DNA from: Prolixibacteraceae bacterium
GTDB lineage: Bacteria > Bacteroidota > Bacteroidia > Bacteroidales > Prolixibacteraceae
Assembly (NCBI GenBank): GCA_003516705.1
Contig: DPCJ01000011.1
Span: 1 to 5,459, forward strand
Reading direction: 5' to 3'
Length of the DNA: 5,459 nucleotides
This document shows positions 1 to 5,459 of the stretch, piece by piece (the stretch's first letter is position 1; each line of letters starts with the position of its first letter). Made by a program: the position numbers and the translations under genes. The notes under the pieces were generated by a model. The model had not been told where the DNA came from. It saw nothing but the letters and a program-made list of their open reading frames with translations, and made no database searches.

Positions 1-1070
1 ATTGGGAAAAAGAACTGATTAACCATCGGGAAATTGTTGATGAACAAAAAGTTGCAGAGGTTGTTGCCATGATGTCGGGTATTCCGGTTCAGCGAATTGC
101 CACCGCTGAAGGCAAAAGGTTGATGAACATGGCCAACGACCTGAGGAACAGTGTTATCGGTCAGGAAGAGGCAATTGCTAAAATTGTAAAGGCTATTCAG
201 CGAAACCGGGCCGGACTGAAAGACCCTAACCGTCCTATCGGGTCGTTTATTTTTCTTGGTCCAACAGGAGTTGGAAAAACGCAATTGGCCAAAGTCCTTG
301 CAACTTATCTTTTCGACAGCATAGATTCACTAATCAGAATTGACATGAGTGAATACATGGAAAAATTCTCTGTATCGCGCATTGTTGGAGCACCTCCCGG
401 ATATGTAGGTTACGAAGAAGGTGGACAGCTGACTGAAAAAGTGCGAAGAAAACCTTATTCCGTGGTGCTGCTCGACGAAATTGAGAAAGCACATCCCGAT
501 GTATTTCACTTGCTTTTACAAGTATTAGACGAAGGCCGGTTAACCGACAGTTTGGGAAGAAATATAGATTTTAAAAACACCATCATAATCATGACATCGA
601 ATATTGGCTCGCGTCAATTGAAGGAATTCGGGCAAGGTGTTGGTTTTAACATTAATAAGTCGCCCGAAGGTGAGAATGAGAATGCAAAGTACATCATTCA
701 GAAAGCTCTTAAAAAAGCATTTGCACCAGAATTTCTCAACAGAATTGATGATGTGGTGATGTTTAATCAGCTTGAGAAAAAACACATACACAAGATTATC
801 GATATCGAAATTAAGGATCTTTATAAACGGGTTGAATCGTTAAACTATAAATTAAAAATTTCGCCGGCAGCCAAAGATTTTATTGCTGAAAAAGGCTACG
901 ATCCGCAGTTTGGCGCCCGTCCGTTAAAAAGGGCAATTCAGAAATACCTCGAAGACGAAATGGCTGAAATAATTATAAAAGCCTCGATTACCGAAGGCGA
1001 CACCATTTCAGTCGGTCTCGACAAAAAGAACGATAAGCTTCTAATGAAAATACTTTCAGTCAAGAAATAA
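1..1070 (+). CDS. clpC: ClpC-type AAA+ unfoldase, C-terminal part (5' end outside window)
   Basis: This is the second ATPase module of a Clp/Hsp100 unfoldase, which threads proteins through a hexameric ring into the ClpP protease. The frame is open from base 3, so the ATG at 69 is internal. The 355 visible residues begin in the linker before the D2 domain. Numbered from base 3, I see Walker A GPTGVGKT (86-93), the substrate pore loop GYVG (133-136), Walker B VVLLDE (154-159), the sensor-1 Asn in TSN (200), the arginine finger in FLNRID (247) and sensor-2 GARPLKR (304-310). The tripeptide VGF at 213-215 (bases 639-647) sits where ClpC and ClpX carry their ClpP-docking loop. ClpB disaggregases lack this loop, so I prefer ClpC. 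Full-length ClpC is about 840 residues, so over half, including the N domain and D1, lies upstream. All catalytic residues expected in D2 are present. The gene converges on the - strand genes and ends at a terminator. Confidence 0.93.
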   Translation, partial: WEKELINHREIVDEQKVAEVVAMMSGIPVQRIATAEGKRLMNMANDLRNSVIGQEEAIAKIVKAIQRNRAGLKDPNRPIGSFIFLGPTGVGKTQLAKVLATYLFDSIDSLIRIDMSEYMEKFSVSRIVGAPPGYVGYEEGGQLTEKVRRKPYSVVLLDEIEKAHPDVFHLLLQVLDEGRLTDSLGRNIDFKNTIIIMTSNIGSRQLKEFGQGVGFNINKSPEGENENAKYIIQKALKKAFAPEFLNRIDDVVMFNQLEKKHIHKIIDIEIKDLYKRVESLNYKLKISPAAKDFIAEKGYDPQFGARPLKRAIQKYLEDEMAEIIIKASITEGDTISVGLDKKNDKLLMKILSVKK

Positions 1071-1100
1071 AAAAAGCCTGAGTAATCAGGCTTTTTTTTT
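1069..1100. terminator. Bidirectional intrinsic terminator between convergent genes
   Basis: An 11-bp perfect stem, AAAAAGCCTGA (1071-1081) with TCAGGCTTTTT (1086-1096), closes a GTAA loop. On the + strand it runs into nine T (1092-1100). On the - strand the seven A at 1069-1075 become a U tract. It begins directly at the clpC stop codon and lies about 20 nt past the stop of the small - strand gene, so it probably ends both transcripts. Confidence 0.93.
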
Positions 1101-1119
1101 GCAAATAAACAGGGAGAGG

Positions 1120-1506
1120 CTAGCGTTGGCCCCCACCCCCTTGCCGTTGTGCACGTCTTTCTTCGAGGTATTTTTCATATTTTACGTACTGCGCTGCAGT
1201 AAGAATCTTTTTTATTTCAGCATTTTGTTCCTCACGCATTTTCATCATTTTTTCGCGCATATCACCACTCGGGCCACCACCCGACGACATCTCTTCGCGC
1301 ATTTTAGCCATTTTTTTACCATTAGCCAAAGTAAGGTCGTAAACCTTTTTTTCCTGAGCAGCATCCAAACCACATTTTTCTTTAATAGTGGCAGTTTCGC
1401 TTTTGGCCCTTTCTTCCGGACTCCTTTGCTGACCTCCCCAGTTTTGAGCCATTCCGGCAAAAGAGATCATCATAATCACCAACATCAAAATTCCTGATTT
1501 CTTCAT
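1120..1506 (-). CDS. Small secreted Spy/CpxP-like helical protein (DUF4890-type)
   Basis: A 128-residue protein with an N-terminal Sec signal: MKK, a hydrophobic stretch at about 5-19, and a likely cut near MAQ-NW (residue 21/22), so it should be periplasmic. The mature part is charged and probably all-helical. It has two LTxxQ-like motifs, LDAAQ (47-51) and LTAAQ (102-106), the signature of the Spy/CpxP fold, and the SPEERAK...EKKVYDL pattern that I associate with DUF4890 proteins of Bacteroidota. Two similar segments, MAKMREEM (66-73) and MMKMREEQ (87-94), flank a Gly/Ser-rich linker (75-81). The C-terminus is RQGGGGQR. One cysteine (45) remains after signal removal. The start is the ATG at 1506, which gives a complete signal peptide. 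Spy-family proteins bind unfolded periplasmic proteins or sense envelope stress. That role here is inferred, and the family assignment is from memory of motifs. Confidence 0.72.
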   Translation of the reverse strand: MKKSGILMLVIMMISFAGMAQNWGGQQRSPEERAKSETATIKEKCGLDAAQEKKVYDLTLANGKKMAKMREEMSSGGGPSGDMREKMMKMREEQNAEIKKILTAAQYVKYEKYLEERRAQRQGGGGQR

Positions 1507-1519
1507 ATCATATTCATTT

Positions 1520-1584
1520 AAAAAATTAAACCATTTGTTTTTTCAACACGGTTAATTCGACGTGCCGATAAACAAATGGTTTAA
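1520..1584 (-). terminator. Long hairpin with U tract after yidC
   Basis: A perfect 15-bp inverted repeat pairs 1526-1540 with 1570-1584 (TTAAACCATTTGTTT and its complement). Inside it a 4-bp stem, CACG (1547-1550) with CGTG (1561-1564), closes a 10-nt loop, separated from the outer stem by an unpaired 6x5 internal loop. Read on the - strand, the hairpin starts 23 nt after the yidC stop codon and is followed by six U (1525-1520). That fits an intrinsic terminator of the pyrG-yidC transcript. The stem is AT-rich, so termination may be partial. The + direction has no U tract. Confidence 0.7.
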
Positions 1585-1607
1585 GCGGAATTAAAAATAT
1601 TTATTTG

Positions 1608-3536
1608 TTATTTCTTTGGCATCTGCACACCGCGCTGTTTTGCCATATCTTCAAGCCTTTTCTGAAAGTTTGATTTTTGTACCGGTTTCTTTTTGTTGGC
1701 TTGCAATTGAGCATGAATTTTATCCTCGTCAACAAAAAAGCGCATCAGGTAAGTTTGACCGATTGTAATTACGTTGGCCAGAAAATAATAATAGCTCAAT
1801 CCCGATGAATAACTGTTCAGAATAAACAGAAACATAACTGGCATAATATACATCATGGTTTTCATTCCTGGCATCGACTGGCTGTTCATCGACTGGCTGT
1901 TCATTGCTGTTGAAATAATGGTAGTTACAGTCATCAGCAAACAAAACAAACTTACGTGCGAACCATAAAACGGGATTGTAAAAGGCAAATTAAGGATGGA
2001 ATCGTATGTGGAAAGGTCGGTCGCCCAAAGAAAGCCTTCCTGCCGCAACTCGATTGAAGTTGGAAAGAAAAAGAACATGGCAAACAGAATGGGCATTTGC
2101 AGTAACATGGGTAAACAACCTCCCATTGGATTTACCCCGGCCTTTTTATACAAAGCCATGGTTGCCTGCTGTTTTTCCATCACTTTGTCGGCCCCGAATT
2201 TCTGATTCAACTCATCGATTTCGGGTTTTAAGACCCTCATTTTTGCCTGAGAAACATATGATTTAAAGGTAAACGGAAATAAAATCAGCTTAATAATAAT
2301 GGTCAGTAATAAAATTATGATTCCAAAATTATCGATGTAGTTTCTGAGAAAATTAAAAACCGGGATAATCAGGTATTTATTTACAGGCCGAACAATGGCG
2401 TATCCAAGGTCAACTTGTCTTTCCATATCAATACCATACTGTTTCAGTGTTTGGTAATGATTTGGGCCGTAAAAGAATTGCATGCCCAATGTTTCGGTTG
2501 GCTTACCTTCGTATGGCAACGAAATATCAGCCGAAAAAGAAGCGAGGTATTTCAAATCTTTTTCAAGTTTTTCCTGTTTAATCTGGGCATTTGGAAATGA
2601 TTCGTCGGCAATGATGGTTGAACTGAAAAACAGCTGTTTAAATCCAATCCATTTTAAACGGGTACTCAAATTTTCTTCTTCTGATTTTGAATTTGACAAA
2701 TTATCAACTTCGTCGTCTAAAAATTTGTAGGTAATATTTGTGTATCTGTCCTCGCCAAACTGCGATACCCGTTCCTGACGGGGAACATCGATAGCCCAGT
2801 TAAAATTAAGGAAGCTCTGGTTATTGGCTATGTACTGGTTCATTCCCTGCAGGTTGATGTCGAAATCGACAAGGAACGAGTTGTATTCCAAGGTATAAAC
2901 GTATTCAATAAAGCTTCCGGGGGCAACTTCAAGTTTAAATTTCACAGATTCTTTTGAACCAGGATTTTGTTTATTGAATTTATCACGACCTTCACTCCCC
3001 TTTTTTACTTCGGGGCCGGTAACAACCACATTTTGTTTATCGCCAACCAGGTTAAAAAAGAACTGTTCGGTTTGAATAGTTCTGTTTTGTGCGAAAAAAT
3101 TAAGCCCGAAACGGGTTTCAGGTCCATCGAACAAAATAAGCGGTAATGAGTCGTGTGTTTGGTAATTTTTCAGTTCAACTGAATAAACACGTCCACCTTT
3201 ATTCGAGAACGTAATTTTCATCAGGTTGTTTTCGAGGGTATAAAACTGTTCTGTACCAAAAGCTGCAACGGCAAAAGCACCAAACTGATCAGTTTTTTCT
3301 TTTAATTGAAGGTTGGCTTTTACCGAGTCGGGCACAACTGCATCGATTTCCTGAGCAACTTGTTCAGCCTGTTGTTGCTGCAAAAGAAGCGCTGCTTTTT
3401 CTGATTCAACCCTGGCAATAGAATCTCTTTTTATTTTGGCTGCTTCAATTTCTTCTTTCGATGGTTGATTAACAACTGAAAATACAACCAGAATTAAAAA
3501 GATAAGGACAATTCCAATTATCGATTTTTTATCCAT
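1608..3536 (-). CDS. yidC: Membrane protein insertase YidC
   Basis: YidC inserts proteins into the inner membrane, alone or with SecYEG. The 642 residues match the long form with a periplasmic domain. In order: TM1 (about 6-23); a charged, Gln-rich, probably helical spacer (27-66); the periplasmic beta domain (about 95-375); an amphipathic stretch (385-400); TM2 (403-422); the cytoplasmic C1 hairpin (424-465) with AKMRVLKP; TM3 (472-492) after the conserved NPMGGCLPMLLQMPI; TM4 (about 525-544); the C2 loop; TM5 (about 560-575); and TM6 (582-601) with SGLSYYYFLAN. The groove position held by Arg in E. coli YidC is Lys416 here. The C-tail is basic (615-642), as expected for ribosome contact. 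The start ATG at 3536 gives a proper TM1. The gene begins 9 nt after pyrG stops, so the two are co-transcribed. Oddity: a 15-bp tandem duplication in the C2 loop, listed separately. Confidence 0.97.
   Translation of the reverse strand: MDKKSIIGIVLIFLILVVFSVVNQPSKEEIEAAKIKRDSIARVESEKAALLLQQQQAEQVAQEIDAVVPDSVKANLQLKEKTDQFGAFAVAAFGTEQFYTLENNLMKITFSNKGGRVYSVELKNYQTHDSLPLILFDGPETRFGLNFFAQNRTIQTEQFFFNLVGDKQNVVVTGPEVKKGSEGRDKFNKQNPGSKESVKFKLEVAPGSFIEYVYTLEYNSFLVDFDINLQGMNQYIANNQSFLNFNWAIDVPRQERVSQFGEDRYTNITYKFLDDEVDNLSNSKSEEENLSTRLKWIGFKQLFFSSTIIADESFPNAQIKQEKLEKDLKYLASFSADISLPYEGKPTETLGMQFFYGPNHYQTLKQYGIDMERQVDLGYAIVRPVNKYLIIPVFNFLRNYIDNFGIIILLLTIIIKLILFPFTFKSYVSQAKMRVLKPEIDELNQKFGADKVMEKQQATMALYKKAGVNPMGGCLPMLLQMPILFAMFFFFPTSIELRQEGFLWATDLSTYDSILNLPFTIPFYGSHVSLFCLLMTVTTIISTAMNSQSMNSQSMPGMKTMMYIMPVMFLFILNSYSSGLSYYYFLANVITIGQTYLMRFFVDEDKIHAQLQANKKKPVQKSNFQKRLEDMAKQRGVQMPKK
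1872..1901 (-). repeat. 15-bp perfect tandem duplication inside yidC (NSQSM x2)
   Basis: Two identical, adjacent 15-mers lie at 1872-1886 and 1887-1901 (catcgactggctgtt on the + strand). They add five codons in frame and encode NSQSM twice, residues 546-555, in the short cytoplasmic loop between TM4 and TM5. The copies show no mismatch, which suggests a recent event or functional constraint. Confidence 0.9.
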
Positions 3537-3545
3537 GCTAAAATT

Positions 3546-5156
3546 TTATTCTAACGAGTTTTTAATAAAATCAACAAAAAGCGGATGCGGGTTTAACACC
3601 GTGCTGCGATATTCAGGATGAAACTGAACTCCAACAAACCATCGGTGATTTGGTATTTCAATAATTTCCACAAGGTCGGTTTCTGGATTTATTCCTACCG
3701 GAATCATACCGGCAGCAATGAATTTTTCGCGAAATGCGTCATTAAATTCATACCGGTGACGGTGTCTTTCGTGAATAGTAAGTTTATTGTAAGCTTTGCA
3801 AACATTCGATTCGCTTTCCACAATTCGGCATTCATACGAACCTAAACGCATTGTGCCACCATAATCGGTAATTCCTTTTTGCTGCTCCATCAAGTCGATT
3901 ACAGGGTACGGCGTTTTTGGTGACATCTCGGTAGAATCGGCATCTTCCAGATTCAACACATTCCGGGCAAATTCAATTACGGCAACCTGCATTCCGAGAC
4001 AAATTCCGAAGTATGGAACATTATTTTCGCGGGCGAATTTTGCCGTTAAAATTTTACCCTTCATACCCCGGTGACCAAAACCGGGAGCAACAATAATCCC
4101 GTTAAGTTTCGACAGGATTTCGGTATAGTTTGAGCTGTTAATGTCTTCTGAATGAATCCATTTTACATTTACTTTGCAACTGTTTTCTGCCCCGGCGTGT
4201 ATAAGCGCTTCTGCAATCGATTTATAGGCATCGTGTAGTTCAACATATTTGCCAACCAATCCAATTTCAACTGTTTTTGTCGGGTTTTTCAAACGGGTTA
4301 AAAAGTCGTTCCATGATGAAAGGTCAATTTTATCATTTACCGGTAATCCTAACTTTCTTAGTACTGTGATATCCAGTTTCTCTTCGAGCATTTTTAACGG
4401 AACCTCGTAAATAGTAGGCACATTAATCGATTGCACAACTGCATCAATACCTACATTACAAAACAGCGCCACTTTCTCTCGAACCGAAGCTTCTATATTA
4501 TGCTCGGTGCGAAGTACAAGAATATCTGGTTGAACTCCCTCTTCCAACAATTGTTTTACAGAGTGCTGTGTTGGTTTTGTTTTTAATTCGCCGGTTGCAG
4601 CAAGATAAGGAACAAGTGTAAGATGGATAACAATTGCTTTTGAGCCTAACTCCCACTTCAACTGACGTACTGATTCTATATAAGGTAACGATTCAATATC
4701 ACCAACGGTACCGCCAATTTCAGTAATTACAATGTCGTATTTGCCTTTCGAGCCAAGAATTTTGATGCGCCGTTTAATTTCGTCGGTTATGTGAGGAATA
4801 ATCTGAACTGTTTTACCCAAATAATCCCCTTTTCTTTCCTTGCTGATAACTGATTGGTAAATCCGGCCAGTGGTTACGTTGTTAGCCTGCGATGTTGCTT
4901 CATTCAGAAACCTTTCATAATGACCAAGATCAAGGTCGGTTTCGGCACCATCTTCCGTTACAAAACATTCACCGTGCTCATATGGATTCAATGTTCCCGG
5001 ATCGATATTGATATATGGATCGAGTTTTTGAATTGTGACACTGTAACCTCTGGATTGCAATAACTTGGCGAGCGATGAGGCCAGAATTCCTTTCCCGAGA
5101 GATGACGTTACCCCGCCTGTAACGAATATGTATCTTGTGTCAGACAATTTTTTCAA
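3546..5156 (-). CDS. pyrG: CTP synthase (glutamine-hydrolysing)
   Basis: PyrG makes CTP from UTP, ATP and the ammonia of glutamine, the last step of de novo CTP synthesis, in the cytoplasm. Counting from the TTG at 5156 it has 536 residues, close to the usual 530-550. The synthase domain (about 8-275) has the nucleotide loop GGVTSSLGKG (14-23, with the phosphate-contacting Lys22), the YINIDPGTLNPYEHGE block (48-63), the metal-binding acidic region DLDLGHYERF (74-83) and EIGGTVGDIES (146-156). The class I glutamine amidotransferase domain (about 296-536) has the oxyanion segment PGFGHRG (358-364), nucleophile Cys386 in GICLGMQ, and His513/Glu515 in FHPEYRS. No ATG is available upstream of the P-loop. 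An in-frame stop sits at 5169-5171, and the only plausible starts are TTG at 5156 or TTG at 5147. The second fits the family length better (LSDTRYIF against the usual M-x-x-T-K-Y-I-F). It leads the pyrG-yidC unit. Confidence 0.98.
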   Translation of the reverse strand: MKKLSDTRYIFVTGGVTSSLGKGILASSLAKLLQSRGYSVTIQKLDPYINIDPGTLNPYEHGECFVTEDGAETDLDLGHYERFLNEATSQANNVTTGRIYQSVISKERKGDYLGKTVQIIPHITDEIKRRIKILGSKGKYDIVITEIGGTVGDIESLPYIESVRQLKWELGSKAIVIHLTLVPYLAATGELKTKPTQHSVKQLLEEGVQPDILVLRTEHNIEASVREKVALFCNVGIDAVVQSINVPTIYEVPLKMLEEKLDITVLRKLGLPVNDKIDLSSWNDFLTRLKNPTKTVEIGLVGKYVELHDAYKSIAEALIHAGAENSCKVNVKWIHSEDINSSNYTEILSKLNGIIVAPGFGHRGMKGKILTAKFARENNVPYFGICLGMQVAVIEFARNVLNLEDADSTEMSPKTPYPVIDLMEQQKGITDYGGTMRLGSYECRIVESESNVCKAYNKLTIHERHRHRYEFNDAFREKFIAAGMIPVGINPETDLVEIIEIPNHRWFVGVQFHPEYRSTVLNPHPLFVDFIKNSLE

Positions 5157-5170
5157 TTTTTTGAATTTTT
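5145..5170 (-). promoter_or_regulatory. pyrG start region: tandem AAAAAATTG with two candidate TTG starts
   Basis: On the - strand, AAAAAATTG occurs at 5162-5154 and again directly after it at 5153-5145, preceded by a degenerate copy AAAAATTC at 5170-5163. Each full copy ends in an in-frame TTG. No Shine-Dalgarno sequence is visible. The A-rich leader is what Bacteroidota ribosomes usually accept instead. The downstream TTG (5147-5145) aligns with the family's normal N-terminus, and the upstream one adds MKK. Confidence 0.6.
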
Positions 5171-5177
5171 AAAGGCA

Positions 5178-5185
5178 CAAAATTA
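5178..5185 (-). promoter_or_regulatory. Candidate Bacteroidota -7 element for pyrG-yidC
   Basis: The - strand reads TAATTTTG, a full match to the TAnnTTTG -7 consensus of the Bacteroidota primary sigma factor. Transcription would start near 5172, giving a leader of 15 to 25 nt before the TTG starts. The -33 position has only a T run (around 5204-5208) and no clear TTG, so the call stays tentative. The flavodoxin terminator upstream makes a promoter in this interval necessary. Confidence 0.42.
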
Positions 5186-5292
5186 ATCAATTAAAGATAT
5201 CAGAAAACGAATCAAATGACGAAATGAAAAATAATAACCGAGAATTACCATATTCAGAAATGTTTCAGAAAATAAGGTTACTGTTGATAACG

Positions 5293-5324
5293 AAAAAAGG
5301 GCCATTCCCAGAGGAACAACCCTT
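5293..5324 (-). terminator. Intrinsic terminator after the flavodoxin gene
   Basis: On the - strand a 12-bp stem pairs AAGGGTTGTTCC (5324-5313) with GGAATGGCCCTT (5308-5297) around the tetraloop UCUG. It is followed directly by U residues (A run 5293-5298 on the + strand). Three of the twelve pairs are G-U wobbles in - strand RNA and would be C-A or A-C mismatches in + strand RNA, so the direction is clear. It starts 26 nt after the flavodoxin stop. Confidence 0.88.
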
Positions 5325-5349
5325 ATTCAACGAAATTATTTCTTAATAT

Positions 5350-5459
5350 TTATTGCATTTCGATTTTTAACTGCTCAACCCAGCGTTTAACTCTTTCACT
5401 GGTTAATTTGGCCTGGTTTTCCTGATCGAGCGGCAGACCAACAAAATGATCGCCACGCA
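5350..5459 (-). CDS. fldA: Flavodoxin, C-terminal 35 residues (5' end outside window)
   Basis: The last 35 codons before a TAA at 5352-5350 are visible. They read RGDHFVGLPLDQENQAKL followed by TSERVKRWVEQLKIEMQ. The pattern FVGL-x-LDxxNQ...LTxERxxxWVxQL is the characteristic C-terminus of long-chain flavodoxins, small cytoplasmic FMN proteins that carry single electrons at low potential and can replace ferredoxin. The FMN-binding T-x-T-x-x-T loop lies upstream, off the window, so cofactor binding cannot be checked. The gene runs in the same direction as pyrG but is separated from it by a terminator and about 190 nt, so it is probably its own unit. Confidence 0.87.
   Translation of the reverse strand, partial: RGDHFVGLPLDQENQAKLTSERVKRWVEQLKIEMQ

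Noticed and set aside
69..71. ATG at 69 as the start of a short 333-residue ATPase
   Set aside because: The frame is open back to the window edge and the 22 residues before it continue the normal ClpC linker sequence, so the gene is cut by the window and not truncated.
540..791. 83-codon - strand frame inside clpC
   Set aside because: It lies wholly opposite the conserved AAA+ D2 domain and has no recognisable features, so it is a shadow frame.
1099..1497. 132-codon open frame on the + strand opposite the small secreted protein gene
   Set aside because: It is the antisense of a gene with a clear signal peptide and family motifs. Its translation is rich in F, H and T without domain character, and it starts in the terminator's T run.
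1996..2730. Several + strand frames of 61 to 86 codons opposite yidC
   Set aside because: All are antisense to strongly conserved YidC segments, overlap each other, and lack motifs.
3539..3548. Ten-base palindrome TAAAATTTTA in the pyrG-yidC gap
   Set aside because: It is short, pure AT and partly made of the stop codon, so it is expected by chance and too weak to be a terminator or operator.
4065..4085. CTP synthase oxyanion segment reads PGFG where E. coli has PGGFG
   Set aside because: I recall the one-glycine form as normal in Bacteroidota CTP synthases, and Cys386, His513 and Glu515 are intact, so this is not evidence of an inactive enzyme.
3618..5063. + strand frames of 75 and 69 codons opposite pyrG
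   Set aside because: They are antisense to catalytic CTP synthase regions and have no supporting signal.

Overview
The window looks like an ordinary stretch of a Bacteroidota chromosome. The evidence is AT-rich intergenic DNA with weak or absent Shine-Dalgarno sites, a TAnnTTTG-type -7 candidate upstream of pyrG, a ClpC and a YidC with Bacteroidota-like motifs, and a small secreted protein of the DUF4890/Spy-like kind typical of that phylum. The family-level detail resembles Bacteroidales/Marinilabiliales, but that placement rests on remembered similarity, not on a search.

Left side, + strand: the C-terminal 355 residues of a ClpC-type AAA+ unfoldase enter from the left edge and stop at 1070. 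A strong GC-stem hairpin flanked by A and T runs (1069-1100) follows directly. It can stop transcription from both directions, because the next gene converges on it.

Centre and right, - strand, in order of transcription: the last 35 codons of a flavodoxin (right edge), its terminator (about 5293-5324), a promoter region, pyrG (CTP synthase), yidC (membrane protein insertase) 9 nt after pyrG, a long hairpin with a U tract, and finally a 128-residue secreted helical protein with two LTxxQ-like motifs. pyrG and yidC read as one transcription unit. The small gene is either a separate unit or fed by read-through past the hairpin.

The genes are mostly housekeeping: protein quality control (ClpC), nucleotide synthesis (PyrG), membrane protein insertion (YidC) and low-potential electron transfer (flavodoxin). 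The Spy-like protein beside YidC is the only accessory-looking gene. I see no mobile element, CRISPR array, tRNA, rRNA or defence locus, and no convincing new system. The points worth a second look are small: a tandem repeat that gives pyrG two in-frame TTG starts and no ATG, a 15-bp tandem duplication in a conserved part of yidC, and the long hairpin between yidC and the small gene.
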